NCBI RefSeq assembly: GCF_014839805.1
Contig: NC_051140.1
Location: forward strand, 11,801,826-11,865,825
Length of the DNA: 64,000 nt
Direction of reading: 5' to 3'
From: Manduca sexta
Taxonomy: Eukaryota; Arthropoda; Insecta; Lepidoptera; Sphingidae
Below, piece after piece: positions 35,826-48,100 of the stretch. The notes beneath the pieces are model-generated. The model saw nothing but the letters and a program-made list of their open reading frames with translations, searched no databases and was not told where the DNA came from. Each line of letters starts with the position of its first letter. The first letter of the stretch is position 1. The position numbers and the translations under genes are program-made.

Positions 35826-36545
35826 CTAACTAAATTCTCTAGACAGTGTAGGTGACAAAAAACTTTCATTAATATTGAGTGGGTTATATTTTCTTTGTGC
35901 TGCCAAATGTCGTAGAGTGGATAATTCATGGTCATGTGTTGGTTGAGGAAACAAATTCATTTCTCTGTCAGATATATTAATACTATTTACAACAAACTTG
36001 TACACACTGTTTTTAATAAATGCTTTACTGACTAATGCTGTTTCCAAGATACACTTATTGAGAATAGGGCAAACCATATGATCATTTTTTAATGGTTTAC
36101 CTTCCATTGCATTGGCTATTTGATGGTAAATTTGTGAGAAATTAACATTCTCTGTAGATAAAGGTGACGGAATCTTCTCCAAATCTGCAATCAAACGGAG
36201 AGCAGTAGATGTTTCTGTTTCAAGATCTTTATAACCCAATGAATCTACCAAAAACTTTGCCCAACTGGCTAATGGAATGCGTGGATTACTTCTTTTTCTT
36301 ATTTGTTTTTTCTTCATTTTCTCTATCTGTTTATGTTGTTTTAAAGCTTTTTTCTTATATATATTAACGGCATGTTTTATCTCCTCCACTGTTTTACTCG
36401 GGATTTCTGCTTGAATTTGGTCAATATTTTTAGAGCCATAACATTTAAGTGCGAACAAAAGTTCTAATTTTTCTTCCTTAGTCCAACCTTCGAGTATAAC
36501 CTCACCCCCTTCGCCAGTTTGCTTGCCTCTTCCGGATTCTGCCAT
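35826..36545 (-). CDS. Myb/SANT-like protein, possible SNAPc subunit 2
   Basis: A single uninterrupted exon encodes 239 residues. Residues 19-70 look like a Myb/SANT-type domain (EGWTKEEKLELLFALKCYGS, then IDQIQAEIPSKTVEEIKHAV). A strongly basic stretch follows (KKKALKQHKQIEKMKKKQIR). A second conserved-looking segment, RIPLASWAKFLVDSLGY, lies at about 89-105. The C-terminal half is not recognised. The order (Trp-rich Myb-like domain, basic helix, then a short I/P-x-x-W motif) resembles SNAPC2, a subunit of the complex that starts snRNA transcription, but similarity is weak by eye. The start ATG at 36545 is the first in frame. It is convergent with the secreted-peptide gene, with 158 bp between stop codons. 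Coding is near certain; function is tentative. Confidence 0.8.
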   Translation of the reverse strand: MAESGRGKQTGEGGEVILEGWTKEEKLELLFALKCYGSKNIDQIQAEIPSKTVEEIKHAVNIYKKKALKQHKQIEKMKKKQIRKRSNPRIPLASWAKFLVDSLGYKDLETETSTALRLIADLEKIPSPLSTENVNFSQIYHQIANAMEGKPLKNDHMVCPILNKCILETALVSKAFIKNSVYKFVVNSINISDREMNLFPQPTHDHELSTLRHLAAQRKYNPLNINESFLSPTLSREFS

Positions 36546-37875
36546 TAATTCGATAAAACCAAATCTTTACTATGATCTGTTTTCATGAACTCGTCAAAAC
36601 AATTATATATTCGCCTTTGTTTTGTTTGTTTAAAAAAAATTACCTACTGGCCAAATTATTATATAAAATAACACTTCTTCATATATAAGTTTATCACTGT
36701 TTGCTAACAAATATTGTTTAATAATAAATTTTAAAGAGAATTATGACAAATTCACAAATCGACAATGAACTATGGAGTTTGAACAATACTCGGAATGCTT
36801 AGAATATTTTGTGTAATGATGTTTGGGTCAGGGTTTTCTAAGAATGATTATCTATCTTAATTCCGTTATATAGGGTTTAGTTTTGGTTGACAAAACTTTA
36901 CGTAACATCAAGTACCAATATAATAAACCTAAATAGTAGAAAATATGTTGGCTATCATGATAGCTGACAATTGGCCGCGATTATCAACGCTAGATTTGTT
37001 ATTGTTGGACTATATTTTCTAATTCTTTATAATTGCGAATTTGTAAAATAATAACTTGAGTTTTCTGCTGAATGCGTTAAGTTGAGCCTACTTCTCCATT
37101 TCATGTGTATTTTTCTTGAATTTGAGTTGTGTGTGTTTACGAAATACCTAGTGACTCTTATTATTCCGAGATAGTGTTTACATTTATGTATTTTGTTTAT
37201 TTTGTGTGCAACAATGGAGAAAAGAACTAATATTAGAAGATACTTGCGAATTCTATGCATTTGCCTTGCAATTATAATTATAGTAATTGTTGATTAGCGA
37301 AAAAAGATCATATCTGGAAGGTCATACTGTTCAATTTCTATATAACGAAAAATTGAACTATTATGATTTTTTGAGTAAGAGACCTAAACACTGCATACAA
37401 TTTACCCAGAAGCAATTCGCGTAACACTCTTGTGTATTTTGTAATAATAATTTGTTATTAAATAGAGGGAATTATTTCAAATTGTGGACGTTTTAGTTAT
37501 AAAATTAAATGATTATTTATATCAATGTAAGATTTATGGTCAGCATTTTTATCGATATCATATCATTATCGTTCGAATAAGGAACATCCCTTTATAGTAG
37601 CAGCAGATTTATATTAAGTTGGCAATCTTGCGTCAATTTTATCCATATGTTGGTACAAAAACTTACCTAAATTGAACTCACGTGTGTTGCATGAGTTTAA
37701 AATTAATGTACAAAGTGCCGCCTCTTTTTACATAGTATATTACTTACACTATGGCCCGTGACACTTCGGAACACAGTTACCAACCCTCAAAAATATTTAC
37801 CCCTAATATATATTTAAGTAACTAATACTCGCGAAGTTTTGGGTAAATGTACATTTACGCATTTTCGAAAAAATC
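36546..37875. other. Upstream of the SANT-like gene; otherwise no gene seen
   Basis: AT-rich sequence that presumably includes the SANT-like gene's promoter on the - strand. The ORF at 37027-37260 (-) has no recognisable domain. ATCGATATCATATCATTATCG-like palindromic sequence occurs near 37551-37572. Confidence 0.4.
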
Positions 37876-37879
37876 ACAA

Positions 37880-38010
37880 CCTTAGTGGCGTAGTGCATAC
37901 GCGGTACGATACCGCTCTAAGGTCTCAGATTAGCATCCCGGGCGTCTGTGCCCGGGCGGCAGGGATATTGAGTCTTTCTGCTCAGTATCAGCCTGGAATC
38001 GAAAGGGGTA
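37880..38010 (+). mobile_element. tRNA-derived SINE fragment
   Basis: The segment reads GTGGCGTAGTGCATACGCGG (A-box-like), then GATTAGCATCCCGGGCGTCT (degenerate B-box region), and TTGAGTCTTTCTGCTCAGTA followed by TCAGCCTGGAATCGAAAGG. The last phrases are characteristic of a widespread lepidopteran SINE body. No target duplication was seen. Confidence 0.62.
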
Positions 38011-41000
38011 TTATTACTGTTTTGTATTACCTATATTTATAGTTGGTAATTCATTTAGATGCTTTTACATAAACTACCAGTAGGCTACACATATTATCAC
38101 ATGAACATATTATAAGTATCCATGTCTCCCACATGTTTTTAAAACTTACAATCCAAAATAGTTAAGTAAATACCCATTTTAATTACAAAAGGCACAAACT
38201 TAAAGAAGTTATTGTCCATATAAACAGAATTATATTATTAAAGAAACATACTTACGGTAACCTACCTAGCCTACCACTTTGAAGATATATGGATTTCAAC
38301 AGATTTCAACGCAAAATTAAATATGGGCTTAACGATGAGCCGAGCTTTCTTGCGTAATGTCCAGTACTTACTTATATATCAAGTCGGGTCGCATTGACGA
38401 TTTTATTTTTCGGATACTCCTTTTATGGTTTTGCTTACCTATCGTATCATGTACCCTTCATCACTCAACACATCAAAGAGAATACAAATACTTACTTGCA
38501 ACACATTTAGAGCTTATTTTCACTGTCATGTTAACTTTCATAATACTCTATAGCCATGCTTAGTAAGTACCTTACCAATTTTTCACGCCGCGCCGATACT
38601 TACTATTTATTTATTTGTAGCAAGTACATGGTCATACCAATATAATATGTACCCTATTTATTTTCTCGGGATAGGAAGAAGCATATATCCTTTCCAGAGT
38701 CTTAAACTATCTTCAAGCTAAATTTTATCGAAATCCATTGGGTAGTATATCAGCTTTATATAATAATATTATAGATGTATTAGTCATGTTATATTTTGTT
38801 TCCAAAAAAAGATGAGAACCAATGAAACCAAAGTATTATGTCTATAATAAATATATTTAGTTATATTCAGTAACATAAAAGAAATGTTGTAGTACAGTAA
38901 GCATCAAAGTTGTAGGTAGGTATATAGCACACTTAATTTAACAATCTTTCGAAAAATGTGAAAACGATTTAATAATTATTTTGTACAGCACTACTAATTA
39001 ACGCCACTTTACACGTGCTATCTTCGGAGTAGGTATTTTATAGTTTTTACCGCACGGTCTAACTTTCTTAATAGATCTATTGTGTAAATTGATGTAAAAG
39101 AAAATCAAGAAGACGAGGTTTTCATTAGAAACTTCGTAAATGATTAAAGATGCTGTAAAGATTCCCCAAAATTTTCCATGTGTTCAGCGATTCTATATTA
39201 TCGCTACCGCTAAACTGGGAGTGTGGTTGGTCAGTTAAGTTGGCCTCACACTGGTCTAAAACAGTACAACTTCAGTAGGCGGAAATGATGGAATCGTTTG
39301 AGTGAACGGTGGTCCGAACACAAGATTATGTAATATACTAAATACCCGCATATCAGCCAAAACTTCGTGGTTTGTTTTCATGTACGAACGCATAAAGAAC
39401 AGCACCACTTTCGAGACGAGAAACGATTTCTGTAGAACATTCCTGCCCAGTGCTCTGTGCCTGTGTGTGAATAATCACTAACGCGCCCATCGCGCATCAA
39501 AGAACGCATTTGCGCGGCCGTAATCCACCAACTCACAAACTATCAAAAATGGAAGTGCCAAATGCTTATTGCCGTGAACAAAAAATTATCGTACTCTCAA
39601 TGTAAATACTATATAGATAGTCCAATACACATAATATACTGTTTTGTGTCAAACATAAATACATCTTAGACACTTGGCTGTTTTACGCACACTATGGCAG
39701 TTTTTATAAATATACTCAGGAACATTAGTTCTTGTATTAAGGCAGGAAAAGCTCATACAAGGCGCGTCCTTTATGTAATATTGTGTAAGACTGACGGCAA
39801 TCTAGCAATATCGCGATTCGGACATATCTGGTTTCCAAAGAATATCTGGGAAACTATTAAAGTTATTCTTCTGATAGAAGAAAAATATTATCATTTATAT
39901 TGAACTGTACGAAATAATTGGGATAGTCTTATTAAATTAAATGTGATAAAATTAAACTTGGAAGACGTACATGACGATTATGATTTTTAAACTTATTATT
40001 TATTTATAATATTATGAAACAATGCACCATAATTTAATAGGCATATATCATGTCATAATATGTAATATTTTTGCAAAGTAGGACATGTTGATAACCTAGT
40101 ATATCATTTTGATGCAAACTGTACATTTTGTAATTCTGAATATATAACTGTAAGGAACCAGCATAATGGCACTCTTAATTTACTACTTTGATTTTTTTCA
40201 GCAGGAAGATTCAATAACAATTCGGACATGCGGCTAACTATTACTATTTTTAATACCCTCTTAGGTAATCAAACATAGATTTTAGTGTAAAATATAAATT
40301 TTGGATAATTTCTTTGTATCGTATTTGCAATACTGGCAGAATATTTTACAATGTGAATAATATCAATATAATTATACACTAGCTTTAACTAGCTAGTACT
40401 GGATTACGGTTTCATATAAATACAAATATGGATCTCCTTGTTTCATGAAATGACAAAAAAACTGAAATATGTCCCATACAGAAAACCAAACAAAATACAT
40501 GCAATATACTAAAAAACAACAGATTGAGTGACTATATTTAACAAAAATATTGATTGCAAATTCCAGGACATACTTATAAGTGAAGTCAAATAAAAGCTTA
40601 TAAAAAGGACTGAAGGAAGATTTTATGATATTGTTAAAACTACGATTATTTAAACAATGGATTATTTGATTAGTAGCAGTACAGTAATAATACATTCAAT
40701 ATTTAGTATACAAAACAAACAGTAAGTTAATATTCTATTTGAGTTTCGATAAATAACAACGATGTAAAAGAAAAAAACACTAAAAGCTAAATGCAGTGGG
40801 GTGTTTTTCAATAATATATTGAACACAAGTTTTAACATACAGCTATTAAATAATATGCATCGAAATAGGAAACAATTCGTATTACATTGTGTAGGTGGGA
40901 TACAAACAATAACATTTAAATAGTATGGATATCTCACACAGAACTATGAAAAACTATGTTTGCCTCTAGATAATAAAATATTATTTGACAAAAAATCTTC

Positions 41001-42110
41001 AAAACTTCTTCGTTATAAATAAAATTCACTTTTTTTGCAAACCAAAAATTTTACGCTTTTATGTCAAAAGATGAACGTGCGGTGGCCATCCGTAAAGGAG
41101 ATTATGGATTTAAAGTTGCCTTATCTTGGAAATACCATCGAAGTAGCAGTATACTAAATTTCAAAATAATTGGATCTGTGAATGTTGGAAATAAGCTGAT
41201 GATTTCATATGCTAATTTCAAATACGTCCATTTGTTTTGAGAGCTACGATACCATGGACAAGCATAGAGATAGACAAATACACAGATACTTAGTTTAAAC
41301 TAACATCCATATAATTCCGTCATAGATTAATAAAAAATATTTTCATGTTGATCTGTTCAGTTGTGAGATATTCGTAGTATTCATATCATTGATATAATAG
41401 TAAATTATTAACGATAACTATTGAAGTCAGTGGGAATGGTGCAAATTCAGTCATAGTATTTTTAACTATATTGCTAAGTAGCGATGTGAAAAGGAAATAT
41501 CTGCAACAATTTACATTTTTACTAAACAGATATAAATGCAATTGCAACAAGTGTTATAGTTAAGTAATAAATTAAATACTTGAGAGTTCTTACATTATGT
41601 ATAAGGAAAATATGATTGTAAATGAATTACGTAACTCTAAAAACATAAAAAGATTTTTATCTTATGAGGTTTTTTTATCGACTCTTTTATTACTTTTTCT
41701 TATAGATTGATAATGGTATTACACCTAAAATAACGTTAATTAATATCAAAATTAAATTATACACGTGTTCTAATATTACAGCTAAAAGGAAACATAGCAT
41801 AAATAATTAGACAATAAAAAAAATCAAACGATAAGATGTTAAACCAAAATTATTTTCATAGAACATAGCGAAACTTCAACAATACAGTTGAATTAAAACT
41901 AGAGGCCTATGGTCGTGGGTATCGTTATTTTAAATATTTCGTACAAATAACTTCAAAAACCTTGGCGTTATATAAAACGCAAATGATTAATTCTCGTCTT
42001 ATTGATTGGTATAGAACAGCAATGTGATAAAAGCTCTACATAAACAATGTTTAATATTCCCAAGTACTGTGTGTACTGTGTACAACGCTCAATATGTAAT
42101 AATACCAATA
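38011..42110. other. Intergenic DNA and Rictor 3' UTR
   Basis: No host gene is supported. About 38640-38760 resembles a fragment of a common interspersed repeat (CTCGGGATAGGAAGAAGCAT, TTTATCGAAATCCATTGGGT). The stretch nearest 42110 is probably the Rictor 3' UTR. On the - strand a candidate AATAAA lies at 41686-41691. The ORFs at 39694-39903, 40393-40695 and 40662-40937 have no domain. Confidence 0.45.
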
Positions 42111-45100
42111 TTACTGGCGCACGTCGATCGGTCCGGCTCCAACGGGTGAGGCGAGAGCGCCGTGGCGAGCCAAGATGGCCGCCGGCTCAGCCGCGAAGCA
42201 GTCGAAGCACGTGTCCAGAAACAGCTCCTGTAGGAACCGCCGCGCGCACAGCATGTACGTGTCTCGAGCCAGCAGCGAGCACACGTCCGAGTACACGCAC
42301 GGGCTGCGGAACACTTCCGGGTGCCGCTGCTTCAACGACAGCAGCACTGAACGAGTCTGCACATTCATATAAAAAAAATCTTCAACTATGAAAGCAATAA
42401 CACATATTGTTTAGGAGATCATTTCAGTTGATGAAACTGTTTCGGAGGATTAATGCACCGAATATGTGTTAACAAATTTACCAGTGTTCCAAACAAAATA
42501 TATAACTCTAATTCAACTAACACTTTTTAACAGGAATAATAATATTTTAATTTAAAATAATGATCCATCATAATGTAGGGAAGGTACTATGATTGGTAGT
42601 ACTATAGATGCTGTATTAAAAAGTATGTTTATTAAAACACTATGATCATAATTATAATTTACCTGTCTCAAATGTATGGGGTTCGCCATCAAGTGTACTT
42701 GACGCAACAGTTCCGCGTGCGGGGAGCCGACTCCCCGGTCGGAAGTCGTCGGGCTCATTGATGGACTCTGTTTGTCCTGACTAGCACTGGTACTAGCATC
42801 CATTCCTAAAATACGATAGGATACCGATATATTTTTGTACCTGAGAAACATTTTTTAAACACTGACTAAGTGACAGTTGAAGGTTTTCCATTGCACTGAT
42901 AAAAGCTGTCTACCAGCCAAAATGAACTTGATTGTATACGGAGAAATCAAACATATTGACCACAGTGGTCATATTTTATTTATTTTGTGTGGTTTATTTT
43001 CAAATTCAATTGGGATTTTTTATTAATTTGGGCTCTTAATGACTAACTCGAGTGATATTCCACTTCTTGCCATGTGTCAGTTGTCACAAGTGATGAAATC
43101 ACATTCACTTATACAAGGACCTAATGAACTTACCGGCAAAGAACGCTTCTCGTAGTTCATACGACGACGGCGGTCGCGTCCGCGCACACGCAAGGCAGTT
43201 ACTGGCCGAATGCAACCACTTATACTTGCCAATGGCAACGTCGCTTTCACTAATGTCCTTCGCAGACGTTATATCTTGACCACAACTCATTCCTTCAGTG
43301 ATGTTTTTAATCGATGTCAGTGTTGCGGGGTCGTTGTCTTCTTCCATTTCTGATAATGATGAAATTTTATCGTCCAATGTCTCTTTGTTTGCACTTGACG
43401 CGGATGTGGTCATTACGTTTGTTTTCGCGTTTTCAGTTGTATCGCCTTTGCTTAATTTAATATCGCTAGTATTGAGGATAGCTGAGCTCATTGCAGATGC
43501 TGTGCATCGCAAGTTCACTGCAGCTGTAATTACCTCTGCACCTTAAAGTATATACAATGAATTATTGGATTTCTTTTAATGCTATAACACAACTAACGCC
43601 TCAAATTTAACACTTATTAACCAACATTATATACCTTTCCAGTTTAACTTTGGAGGTTCCGGAGTCGATCGCGATTTAATATCTGTACTGGCAACATTAA
43701 TGTCTGCCAAGAATGATGAAACTCGGCCGCGTTTGAAGTGATCGCTCCTGTCGGTGTCATCATCTCTTCTTTCTTCCTCTCTGAAATAAACCAATTATAA
43801 TTATTATGTACTCGTTTTAAAAGTTCATACGTAAATTACATTTCCATCGTAAAACTTGTTAACAATATGAATTACTACGTATTTAAATGATACAATAAAT
43901 ACATTTTTAGAATCATTCTCCTCCATTAAAAAAGTGACGTTTCCATTAAAAATGAAATTTGTATTGATTTTGTTGGCGGTAGTAGTTAGACGTACGTTGG
44001 GAAGATATCCATGAGGTCCGTAGGCAAACAGATGCCGATGTAAGAATGCGCGTGCGCGGCGCGGGCGGGCGCGCTCCCCGCGCACGTCACGCTCGCGCCA
44101 CGCGCGCCGCCCGCGCACGCGCCGCCCGCGCCGCCCGCGCACGCCCCGCCCGCCGCGCCCGCCGCGCACGCCGCGCTCAGCGGCGGCGACACGCGTCCCG
44201 ACTCGCTCAGCGGCAACGGCTTCCAATCGTACTCCAATAAACTAATAACACAATATATTCACATTTAAACAATATTAATATAATGCTGGAGAGTTTGTAT
44301 ATTTAAAAATGCCCATCTCAGGAACTACTGGTTTGAATTGAAAAATTCTTTAAGTATTGGATAACCCATTTAGGGAAAGAGGCCATAGACTATATAACAT
44401 CACGATATATAGGAGCAAAACATTAACGAAATATGTTGCAAAAATGGGAATAATTAATAAATTATCGCCATTTTTGCAACACTATTTAAGAGCTATCGTT
44501 GCGTGAGCTGCTTAAACAGTAAAAGTTACGCAACAAATATATATGAGACAGAATTATTTATCTAAAAAAATATATTATAAAACAAAGACCTGCCGGATCT
44601 GTTTGCCTGTCTAAACGCGATAAATTCAGAAACTACCCCAACAGGTTTCGATGAAATTTGTTATGGAGATAGTTTGAGCTAATGGGAAGGACATAGGCTA
44701 CTTTCTGTCCCGGGAAAATGTATAGCGTCTCTTATATCCTGGAAAACTTTCACGCGGGCTAATACTATGATATAAAAAAACCGCTATAAATGATTTGTTT
44801 TTCATGTCTAACATTCACATAAGCGTAAGAAATTATTATACCTCTGTTTAGTCAATCTCTCTTTGCTGGCTCTTGACCTGTCTCGTAGAGAAGAAAACGG
44901 ATTGGTGCGTCGAGTTTTATCTGACAGCAACCAACTCAAATCGTCTATTTCACTACAACCCGTGGCTGCACTTTCGGACAAATGAGGCCTGTAAAACAAA
45001 TTGAACACTATTTTTCCATTCAAATATATTATTATTGCGTGTTTGAGTTTTGATTAATAAAAAGACAAATTAAACGTGTGAAAGGGATACATACCTTCTA

Positions 45101-48100
45101 TTTAAAGACTTAATCATAGCATATCCATTCATATCCATTTGAGTTGGTGGTGAATTAATTGAGTCATGGCCTGAAAAACCTACATCGCAAAAAAAACATA
45201 TTTAATTGTAGAAAAAACAAAAAATAAAATGATAATGGTACGCTAATATTATAATTGACACCAAGTTTAATATATATCTATTATTAAAATAAAAATTATA
45301 TTATATCTCACTAGACGTAGACGTACGCCTCTGTAACTCTGGTATTTTAGATCGTTGCGAACTATTGCCTCCTTTCATGCCATACAAACTAGACGAGCTC
45401 GGAATCGGGCTGAGAGTCAACACTCTGTCCCTGGAAATTAATTAACAAGATTTACAACATGAAAAATATAATAACATAAAAACCAATAACAATCCGAGAC
45501 TTACGGCAGCACATATTTGCCAAGGAATGAGTCACAGCTGCTCACGCCGCTAGTACTCGACTCGCTAGTATTTCTCACTCGGCCTTCATGAGTGTGATCT
45601 AATGAATTCATCCTCCCAATCATTTGCCTATGCTCAGATATAGGCATACGATGAGGCCCGGAGCGATCGTAATTCGAACAATCTCGCAATATGTCCACAG
45701 TCTTCGACTCTGATAACATCGGCCGGTCGTGTGGGCCCGAAAACCCTTGTGATGGTAGGGTGTGCGATTTTCTCTTGTCTTGGTCTCGACGTGATTCATT
45801 TACATTCAATTTATTATCGACAACATCTTGGTCGGATTGTTCCAATACAGAACCGACTTTACCTATAAGTTTATAATCTGAGTGCAAGCTCTCAGCGACG
45901 CTGAGGTCCGTGTGGTCGGAGTGCTCGCTCAGTTCCGTGTCGTATGCGTTGTAGCGGCAGTCGGGTGACGTCACGGTATCGTCAGCGCTTGTATCAGCCA
46001 CGGTGCAATTTTCCTCCGGTAACACCGGGAATTGGTCGTGCCTTGTATGCCTTACACATAACCAACCTGCAACATATTATAGATAAAGCAATTTTGGAAC
46101 TTTAATATTATAAACATTAAAATTGAGTTTAGAAAATTTACCTAAATCAGCCAGCATATTCGCCCCGTCATATGTACTTCCAATTAGACTAAGGACATAG
46201 AAAGCAGTAGCGCGTACGGAATACACAGGACAATACTTGACAAGGCGCACAATATGAACTAGTACGGAGTCTTCTATGTAGCCGTTACTAAGGCTCATTA
46301 ACAATTGTAGACCGGCGCTAGTCACTGCCGTGTTTCCGACTGCCCATAATGAAGCCTTAACATCGGCGATCTCCTGTTCCGTGGAACATTTCTTACGTTG
46401 TAAAATCTGCAGAAGTAAAAATATTATTTAAATATGAATTCAAAATGCTTATAAAACGCGTGCGCAAACATTAAAAATTGCACAGCAAGTAGAAAAATAT
46501 AATAAATAAAATGAAATTTATGTGTGTTTTATATTGTCTATCAATTAGTATTTTAGAAATGCAAGTTGATTGTGTAAACGTGCAGTGTGCAGTGTGTAGT
46601 GTGTAGCGTGTAGTGTGTAGTGTGTAGTGTGTAGTGTGTAGTGTGTAGTGTGTAGTGTGTAGTGTGTAGCGTGTAGTGAGCAGTATACCTTGTGGTGTTC
46701 GGGCAGCACGGGCAGCAGCGCGTGCAGAGCGCGCGGTCGTGCGTGTCGCGCGGCTCGTGCGGCGAGCGCGGCGTGCAGGTGCGGCGGCGGGCGCGCGCAC
46801 CGCCGCGTGCGCACCGCGCCGCGCCCCGCCGCGCCCTCGCTCGCCTCGCTCACCGCTAGCGCCGCGTGCGCACCGCTCTCCACCAGCCGCGCGTATCTAC
46901 ACGCACGATTACATTCACAATCAGAGATTGATACTATCTTACATCATAACTATAACGGCTAGTGTTAACATCTTGACTGCGGTTCTCTTAACTGTTGTGT
47001 TTTTTGGGCGCAAGTGTTTGAAGGCTGTCTCACTCACCCTCATCGCGCCGCCCAACACAACAACACACGATAACATTTCCGTACGTGACGGCCGAACTGG
47101 TAAATAGTTCATTGTTTTGGCGCCGCAATCAATATTTAATTTTTTTTTATGCATTTATGTTATTCTGACCGCATTTAAATGGCATTGACGACCCCGTAAA
47201 GTACATTCGATGTTGCGAGGGTTTCAATGAGATAATAGTTTTCTAATGAGTATATTAATTGTCCAGAATAAAGGATAAATGAATCAGTAAGCTATTATTT
47301 ATACAAAAAATAAAACGTCAATAATCTGAATCTTACCGATAGTTATAGGACTTAGTCCAAAAATCTAAATGTTTCTTTATGAAGGCTACAGATTTTACAT
47401 CGGCCACCTGTGAAGCGGCTACTTCTAGTGTTAGCCACAATAAATAGCCTCTGTCGCCAACTGCTGAAAAGTCTAGCGTCGCCGGATCTGCGTGTTTATC
47501 TAAACGACAATTTTGACATAGCGTGTCTCTCATAGGCATCAATTTCTCCACATAGGCCTGTAAATATAATAGATATTAAAACGCTTAGATTATGATAAAT
47601 TTATAGAATATCTTTGATTAACAGATTAACTGAAATATAACTCACGGGAATACTAAACGCCTCTTCCAAAATACTGAGCGCCACTTTCACCACAGCTTTA
47701 GATTCATCTTTCACTTGCCCCACCAATATTTGCAGGATCCACGTGTCCATATCCGTACCGCTTTCGGTATCGCTATCGTCCTTTTGTGGTGGCTTTGTGG
47801 GGTCAGGTACGGAGGTTTTCTTCAGCTTGGCCTTTCTCCGGACCATCTCCCGCGACTTTCTTGAAGCTCTCAGTAAAACGTTTAGGAATTGTGTCGCGTA
47901 AAGCCGGGATGCTTGTATGTTGCAAGTCAAAGTCTTAGCGAGTATGTCGCGAGGATACGAGTCCATAGAGTAGTCTAAACTGGATATAATCAACTTCACG
48001 TAACAGCTGTGGTGAGTTTTCGTCGAAAGTTCTAATAGGCTGCAAAATACACCATTGTCATACTATGCGAGTTTAAAATGAAAAATTATGACGTAAGCTA

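Noticed and set aside
43825..44226. Arg/Gly-rich - strand frame overlapping Rictor exon 20
   Set aside because: It is in the wrong frame relative to the spliced Rictor phase. The conserved ICLPTDLMDIFP ending is in another frame.
46676..47107. 143-codon + strand frame opposite Rictor exon 14
   Set aside because: It is a shadow of the GC-rich exon and runs on into intron sequence. No conserved motif is present.
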